Below, in pieces: positions 35,133 through 35,234 of a stretch of 35,234 nt of DNA (positions are counted from its first letter, which is position 1; every line of letters begins with the position of its first letter). Under the pieces are notes generated by a model that did no database searches, was not told the DNA's origin, and saw only the letters and a program-made list of their open reading frames with translations. The position numbers and the translations under genes were made by a program. Location of the stretch: IMG/VR virus record IMGVR_UViG_3300005563_000068, positions 1-35,234 of that record; one strand, written 5' to 3'. The stretch is from a virus.

Positions 35133-35234
35133 TGTCAGCCGACAGCGGCGCCACCAGATACTTCGCGCCGAAAGGGGCTATTGCCCCCGAGAAGGATGCG
35201 CCGCCGAGACAGGCGGCAAGCTCTGCGCCGTTCA
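35132..35234 (+). CDS. Start of an unidentified gene, cut by the window end
   Basis: ATG 35132 shares a base with the previous TGA. The visible 34 codons read MSADSGATRYFAPKGAIAPE and continue Ala/Pro-rich. Too little is present to assign a function. Confidence 0.5.
   Translation, partial: MSADSGATRYFAPKGAIAPEKDAPPRQAASSAPF

Overview
The window is a contiguous piece of a temperate, short-tailed (podovirus-like) bacteriophage or prophage genome of high GC content. Both ends lie inside genes. Genes are packed head to tail with ATGA, GTGA or TAATG overlaps, GTG starts are common, and many starts have AGGAGG-type ribosome binding sites. The host is not stated. GC-rich coding, lipobox-bearing secreted proteins and an M15/spanin-like lysis set point to a GC-rich Gram-negative bacterium; Myxococcota or a relative is a guess. 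The 3' half of a tRNA-Phe gene (24181-24230) should identify the host if searched.

Layout. 1-13125 (+): virion genes, including a gp4-like head-tail adaptor, a gp10-like tail hub protein, two beta-helix spike candidates, and glutamine/alanine/glycine-rich proteins that look like ejection proteins. One of these carries nine 17-residue and fourteen 18-residue tandem repeats. 13128-15771 (+): lysis block with a holin-like protein, an M15 peptidase endolysin, a lipoprotein matrixin-type metalloprotease and a membrane-anchored spanin-like protein. 15652-19313 (-): a leftward operon of small, mostly unknown proteins, many Cys-rich or coiled-coil, with one VRR-NUC-like nuclease. 19345 (+): a helix-turn-helix regulator divergent from that operon. 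19881-22803 (+): early genes ending in a RecT/Red-beta-like annealing protein and an SSB-like OB-fold protein. 22986-24265: integrase, complex inverted repeats and an attP-like tRNA-Phe fragment. 24266-28645: a protein like DnaA domain IV, a C5-cytosine methyltransferase with a long second reading frame, dUTPase, an O-like replication protein whose gene carries a possible origin, and a DnaB helicase. 28642-31485: a chain of small early proteins. 31486-34221: a regulatory and accessory block with five spaced palindromes, a Lar-like zinc-ribbon protein, a leftward gene, a small serine recombinase and a second lipoprotein metalloprotease. 34222-35234: very small membrane and zinc-finger proteins.

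How it fits together. Integrase plus attP give lysogeny by insertion into a tRNA-Phe gene. The divergent HTH gene is a candidate switch regulator. The replication module (DnaA-like, O-like, DnaB, SSB, annealing protein, dUTPase) and the methyltransferase support lytic growth and DNA protection. The late operon builds a P22/T7-style tail and ejection apparatus and lyses a Gram-negative envelope. Terminase, portal and major coat genes are not recognisable and probably lie outside the window.

The most unusual signals are the two phage-encoded lipoprotein metalloproteases, the 31.49-31.88 kb palindrome array with near-helical spacing, the interleaved inverted repeats beside attP, the dual-frame methyltransferase, the repeat-built 715-residue virion protein, and several ribosome-site-less genes whose start codon sits about 7 nt after a -10 box.
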